DNA of 64,000 nucleotides. Source: AV69 sp963742315 (GTDB taxonomy: Bacteria; Verrucomicrobiota; Verrucomicrobiia; Chthoniobacterales; UBA10450). Position 1 is the stretch's first letter. Every line of letters starts with the position of its first letter. Below are positions 60,472 to 64,000 of this stretch, one piece after another. The notes below the pieces were generated by a model. The model worked only from the letters and a program-made list of their open reading frames with translations. It made no database searches and had not been told where the DNA came from. Both the position numbers and the translations under genes were made by a program. The stretch covers positions 372,001-436,000 of the forward strand of contig CAVULE010000001.1 of NCBI GenBank assembly GCA_963742315.1. The letters run 5' to 3'.

Positions 60472-62445
60472 ATGGAATTTTTCAAGGGTCTCTTTGGCCA
60501 AAACGGTTTCATGCCGCATGGCCATTGTTACTTGTGGGACCCAGGCTTGATGCGGCTGCATCTGATCTCGGATTTTCTGATCGCGACTGCCTACTTCGTC
60601 ATTCCATTCGCTCTCGTTAATTTTGTTCGTAAGCGGCGTGATCTGCCCTTCAATTGGATGTTCGTTTGCTTCGGCATTTTTATTCTCGCCTGCGGCATGA
60701 CGCATGTGATGGAGATCATCACGCTTTGGAAACCATATTATTGGGTTTCCGGACTCGTGAAAGCGATCACCGCCCTGGCCTCCGTTCCAACCGCGATTCT
60801 TCTCATTCGCCTGATTCCACAGGCGGTAAATTTTCCGGGACCGGCGGTTCTGCGTGCGGCCAATGAGGCGTTGATTGAGCAGACCAAGCTTTTGAGTCTA
60901 ATCGTCACCAGTATGGGTGACGGGCTGCTGGTGGTTGATCGGGACGGCGCCGCGTTGCTTTCTAACCCGGCCTTGCGCCGGATGCTTGGATTAAAAGAGA
61001 ACGAGGACGTTCCCAAAAACTGTTCGAACGATTGCGGATTTTTTCGCGCCGATAAAGTGCGGCGGATTGCGCCGGCAGAATCACCAACTTCACGCGCCGT
61101 GGCCGGGGAACACGTTGATGACGAGGAAATTTTCATCCGGCACGGCGGCAATGTCGAGGGCTCGTGGGCGGATGTAACGGCGCGGGCGTTGCGTGACGAG
61201 CAGGGCACGATTCATGGTGCGGTGGCCGTCTTTCATGATGTCACCGCGCATAAACAGGCCGAAGAACAGCAGCGAAATTTGCTGCGCGAACGTGAAGCCC
61301 GAGCAGAAGCCGAGGCAGCAAACCGCGCGAAGGACAGGTTTCTTGCTGTGCTCGGTCATGAGTTGCGCACTCCCCTTACACCTGTCCTCGCGGGGGTGGA
61401 ATTGCTCGAACAAACGGTCAATGCCAACGGGGAATTCAAGGGCACAATCGAAATCATTCGTCGCAACATCGAGCTCGAGGCGCGTCTGATCGACGACATT
61501 CTTGATCTCACCGCTATCGCCAAGGGAAAAATCAATCTCGATATCGGTACCGTTGATATTCACGCCACGGTGCGGGGTGCGCTGGAGATTTTTAAAACCG
61601 ACATCGCGCACAAGAATTTGCGCATCCACACAAATTTAGCTGCGCCTCAATATTTTACTCAGGCCGATGATTCCCGGTTGATGCAGGTTTTTTGGAACGT
61701 GATTAAGAATGCCATCAAGTTTACGGCCGAAGGCGGCGCGATTCATATCGAGTCGGCCAACAAAGACGGAAAACTCATTGTGGGTGTCAGCGACAACGGA
61801 ATCGGGATTGAGCCGGAAGTATTGCCACGAATTTTCGATTCCTTCGAGCAAGGCGTGCGTCGCGTCCAGGCGGGTCACGGTGGATTGGGACTCGGACTCG
61901 CCATTTCCCGCGCCATTGTCGAGGCCCATCACGGTCATATGGAAGCGAGTAGCCCGGGCCGGAATCGCGGAACAATCGTGACAATTTCGCTTGCTACCAT
62001 CCCGGGACGGTCCAGCGCCGACGAGTCTGAGGTTAAGCGAGGCCCGACCGCTGCGACCTCACTGAGTGATCAGCAAAAAGCCCCGCTCCACATTCTTCTG
62101 GTTGATGACCACACCGACACGGTTATCACCTTGGGGGCGCTATTGCGGAACCTTGGCTACGAAGTGGCATGCGCCGAAACGGTCAAGCAAGCGCTGCAAC
62201 TGGCGAAAGAATCGAAATTCGATTTGCTCGTGAGCGACATCGGTTTACCCGATGGAAGTGGGCATGATTTAATGCGCCAGATTCGTGCACAACAATCGAT
62301 CGCCGGCATTGCCCTCAGCGGATTTGGAATGGAAGACGATCTGGAGAAGAGTCGCGCGGTCGGATTCACCGAGCACTTAATTAAGCCGGTGAACGTCGAT
62401 CGATTGCAAGCGACGCTGCGCGAGATCGCGCGGAGCAAAAGGTAA
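60472..62445 (+). CDS. Hybrid histidine kinase with ethylene-receptor-type sensor domain
   Basis: 657 residues. The N-terminus (1-130) has three helices and the ethylene-binding signature. HGHCYLWDPGLMRLHLISD leads to D34, Y41, I44, P45, I71, C74 and H78, which correspond with a constant offset of 9 to D25, Y32, I35, P36, I62, C65 and H69 of plant ETR1; C and H hold Cu(I). A PAS-like domain (SMGDGLLVVDRDGAALLSNP), HisKA (VLGHELRTPLTPVLAG), HATPase (NAIKFTAEGG, DNGIGI, GGLGLGLAI) and a C-terminal receiver (HILLVDDHTD, VSDIGLPDGSG, IKPVNVD) follow. All catalytic residues are present. Sensing of ethylene or another small alkene is likely but unproven. Confidence 0.93.
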   Translation: MEFFKGLFGQNGFMPHGHCYLWDPGLMRLHLISDFLIATAYFVIPFALVNFVRKRRDLPFNWMFVCFGIFILACGMTHVMEIITLWKPYYWVSGLVKAITALASVPTAILLIRLIPQAVNFPGPAVLRAANEALIEQTKLLSLIVTSMGDGLLVVDRDGAALLSNPALRRMLGLKENEDVPKNCSNDCGFFRADKVRRIAPAESPTSRAVAGEHVDDEEIFIRHGGNVEGSWADVTARALRDEQGTIHGAVAVFHDVTAHKQAEEQQRNLLREREARAEAEAANRAKDRFLAVLGHELRTPLTPVLAGVELLEQTVNANGEFKGTIEIIRRNIELEARLIDDILDLTAIAKGKINLDIGTVDIHATVRGALEIFKTDIAHKNLRIHTNLAAPQYFTQADDSRLMQVFWNVIKNAIKFTAEGGAIHIESANKDGKLIVGVSDNGIGIEPEVLPRIFDSFEQGVRRVQAGHGGLGLGLAISRAIVEAHHGHMEASSPGRNRGTIVTISLATIPGRSSADESEVKRGPTAATSLSDQQKAPLHILLVDDHTDTVITLGALLRNLGYEVACAETVKQALQLAKESKFDLLVSDIGLPDGSGHDLMRQIRAQQSIAGIALSGFGMEDDLEKSRAVGFTEHLIKPVNVDRLQATLREIARSKR

Positions 62446-62449
62446 CTAC

Positions 62450-62632
62450 TTAATTTGCGGCACTGATTTCGATGATTTCTCCTGGTCGGCAGCGGATCGT
62501 CAAATCGATGGGACGGCAGCAAATGCTGCAGTCTTCGATCAAATTTTGTTTGCGCTGCGAAGTATCGATTTCCAAGGCAAAGGTTTCCCCACAATGTGGA
62601 CAGGCGATATCAGCCGGCACCGTCAGTTGCAT
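62450..62632 (-). CDS. CPXCG motif-containing cysteine-rich protein
   Basis: 60 residues. CPHCGETFALEIDTSQRK and later EDCSICCRPIDLTIRC form the two Cys pairs of a small zinc ribbon, the defining pattern of this family. No role is known. Convergent with the kinase gene (5-bp gap) and followed by the CNNM gene downstream of its own start. Confidence 0.85.
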   Translation of the reverse strand: MQLTVPADIACPHCGETFALEIDTSQRKQNLIEDCSICCRPIDLTIRCRPGEIIEISAAN

Positions 62633-62638
62633 TTGTAG

Positions 62639-63985
62639 TCACGCTGCGTCTGACTTTTTCGCGGCGGCTTCGTCGAGCTTGCGAAAGTGCAGCTGCTGAA
62701 CACTGCGTCCGTCGCTCTGTGAAATCGTGACCAGATAATTGCCAATCTGGACCTGCTCACCTTGTTTGGGCAAATGGCCGAGCAGATGGGTCACGTATCC
62801 ACCGATCGTACTCACGTCCGCGCTTTCCAATTCGATTCCAGCCAGATCGCGCAGCTCGTAAAGCGCAAGCGCCCCATCCACGGTGAACTCATTCTCGTTA
62901 ATCGCGCGAAATTCCTCTTTCTCGGTGTCGAATTCGTCCTGGATGTCGCCTACCAGCTCCTCCAAAACATTCTCCAAGGTCACCATTCCAACGGTGCCGC
63001 CAAATTCATCGACCACGATGGCAAGGTGCGCGTGTTTGCTGAGAAAGAGCGAGAGCAATTTTTCCAGCGACATCATTTCCGGCACCGGAATCAGCTCGCG
63101 TTTAATGCGCAAAAGATCGGGATTCGGATCGCGCATCAGCGGCACTAATTCCTTGATATGAATCAAGCCAATAGTGTTGTCGAGATGGCCGCGACACAGC
63201 GGAAAGCGCGTGTGACGCGAGGCCAGCGCTTTCTTTACATTGTCCTCAAAACTCTCTTCGACGTTGAGAAACACAACCTGCCCGCGCGGCGTCATGATAT
63301 CGCGCACGACACGTCGGCGCAGATCGAGCGCGTTTACCAGCAAATCGCGACCGAGAGGTGATACCTCTTCGGATTCCTCGCTTTGATCCAAAATCAAGCG
63401 CAATTCCTCCTCGCTGTGTGCCAGCTCAGTCGCGGCTACTCGTTTGATTCGAAGAAGTTGGACAAGAAGAAGATTGGATGATTTGTGGAGCAACCAGATG
63501 GCGGGACGTAAAAGGAAATAAAATGCGTTGAGCGGTCGCGCCAGCGCGAGGGCGACGGGAAGGGGATTGCCAATGGCAATGTACTTCGGTGCCAGCTCAC
63601 CAAAGACTATGTGGAGAAAAGTAATTCCAACGAAGGCGAGCGCGATTGAAATCGACGTTACCACAGCTTCAGAATGAATGCCGGCGAGCCCGAACAGCGG
63701 CTGCAACATTTCAGCGAGATATTGTTCGCCCAGATATCCGAGCGCGAGACTGGCAAGAGTGACGCCCAGTTGGGTCGCCGAGAGATAGGCATCGAGATGC
63801 GCACGAATGTGTTTGGCGAAACCCGCGCGGACATTTCCTTCTTCCGCCAACGCGTCGAGTTGACTGCTGCGGACCTTAACGATGGCAAACTCGCAGGCGA
63901 CGAAGAATCCGTTCAGCGCCACCAGGACCGCAATGACCAGCAGTTTCAAAAACACTAAAACCGCCGAATCCCAATGATCGGTCAC
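62639..63985 (-). CDS. CNNM/CorC (HlyC) family membrane protein with CBS domains
   Basis: 448 residues. The DUF21/CNNM transmembrane domain (residues 10-190) has VLVALNGFFVACEFAIVKVR and YLSATQLGVTLASLALGYLG, and helix 3 VFGELAPKYIAIGNPLPVA. Two CBS domains follow (about 210-330; DIMTPRGQVVFLNVEESFED, and FLSKHAHLAIVVDEFGGTVG), ending in a CorC_HlyC transporter-associated domain (FTVDGALALYELRDLAGIEL). Members export Mg2+ or Co2+ or act in Mg2+ homeostasis; the TlyC name as haemolysin is historical. It begins 15 bp before the window edge. Confidence 0.93.
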   Translation of the reverse strand: MTDHWDSAVLVFLKLLVIAVLVALNGFFVACEFAIVKVRSSQLDALAEEGNVRAGFAKHIRAHLDAYLSATQLGVTLASLALGYLGEQYLAEMLQPLFGLAGIHSEAVVTSISIALAFVGITFLHIVFGELAPKYIAIGNPLPVALALARPLNAFYFLLRPAIWLLHKSSNLLLVQLLRIKRVAATELAHSEEELRLILDQSEESEEVSPLGRDLLVNALDLRRRVVRDIMTPRGQVVFLNVEESFEDNVKKALASRHTRFPLCRGHLDNTIGLIHIKELVPLMRDPNPDLLRIKRELIPVPEMMSLEKLLSLFLSKHAHLAIVVDEFGGTVGMVTLENVLEELVGDIQDEFDTEKEEFRAINENEFTVDGALALYELRDLAGIELESADVSTIGGYVTHLLGHLPKQGEQVQIGNYLVTISQSDGRSVQQLHFRKLDEAAAKKSDAA

Positions 63986-64000
63986 GGCCGTACTTAGAGC

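Overview
The window looks like chromosome from a GC-rich soil bacterium of the Verrucomicrobia, probably near the Spartobacteria/Chthoniobacterales. The reasons are a VPDSG-type C-terminal sorting signal, a secreted protein built of W-x-x-x-DP-x-A-A repeats, many secreted peptidases and L,D-transpeptidases, and dense palindromic intergenic repeats. This placement is inferred; the 16S rRNA gene at 6750-8313 would settle it.

Layout. 1-2.4 kb: tail of an unknown gene, surE, and a YcaQ-like winged-helix protein. 2.5-6.1 kb: a more A+T-rich insertion carrying one large STAND-like P-loop NTPase, bordered by a 13-bp inverted repeat and an 11-bp direct repeat. 6.2-8.6 kb: a 16S rRNA gene standing alone, with its own promoter, flanking processing stem and strong terminator, and no 23S or 5S gene; tRNA-Ala(TGC) follows at 8.87 kb and tRNA-Ile(GAT) lies at 15.4 kb on the other strand. 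9.2-14.1 kb: an M13 peptidase and a two-gene M16 peptidase operon. 14.1-19 kb: small genes, VanZ, manA, a REP-associated tyrosine transposase (RAYT) flanked by its REPs, DUF971 and yggS. 19.5-25.7 kb: a VPDSG-CTERM protein, a sulfatase, a sulfotransferase and a methyltransferase. 26-30.3 kb: ald, then rnpA-yidD-yidC-khpB, the membrane-insertion cluster, without rpmH. 30.4-38.8 kb: oxidoreductases, a cation exporter, a nucleosidase, an anti-sigma-like protein, an L,D-transpeptidase and MscS. 39-43.8 kb: glycogen debranching enzyme and TreZ (glycogen to trehalose), then upp. 44.4-52.6 kb: a PP2C phosphatase, membrane proteins, and a PHP-glycosyltransferase fusion coupled to a deacetylase-like gene. 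52.7-64 kb: tmk-holB, a Gfo/Idh/MocA dehydrogenase, Ku, ispH, a second L,D-transpeptidase, a hybrid kinase with a complete ethylene-receptor-type sensor, and a CNNM/CorC protein.

Three signals stand out. (1) Short tandem arrays with a strict 7-bp period but a different, degenerate word at each locus occur at least eleven times, nearly always between genes. (2) The RAYT at 17.25-17.72 kb sits among 23-nt hairpins with a GTAG head. The same design recurs elsewhere, and four genes use the TAG inside such a head as their stop codon. (3) The 16S gene forms a complete single-gene transcription unit.

A caution on quality: at least four genes (STAND NTPase, PP2C phosphatase, tmk, and a Cna-B-like secreted protein) hold single-base indels that move conserved sequence to another frame. 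Since tmk is normally essential, uncorrected sequencing indels are more likely than real pseudogenes.
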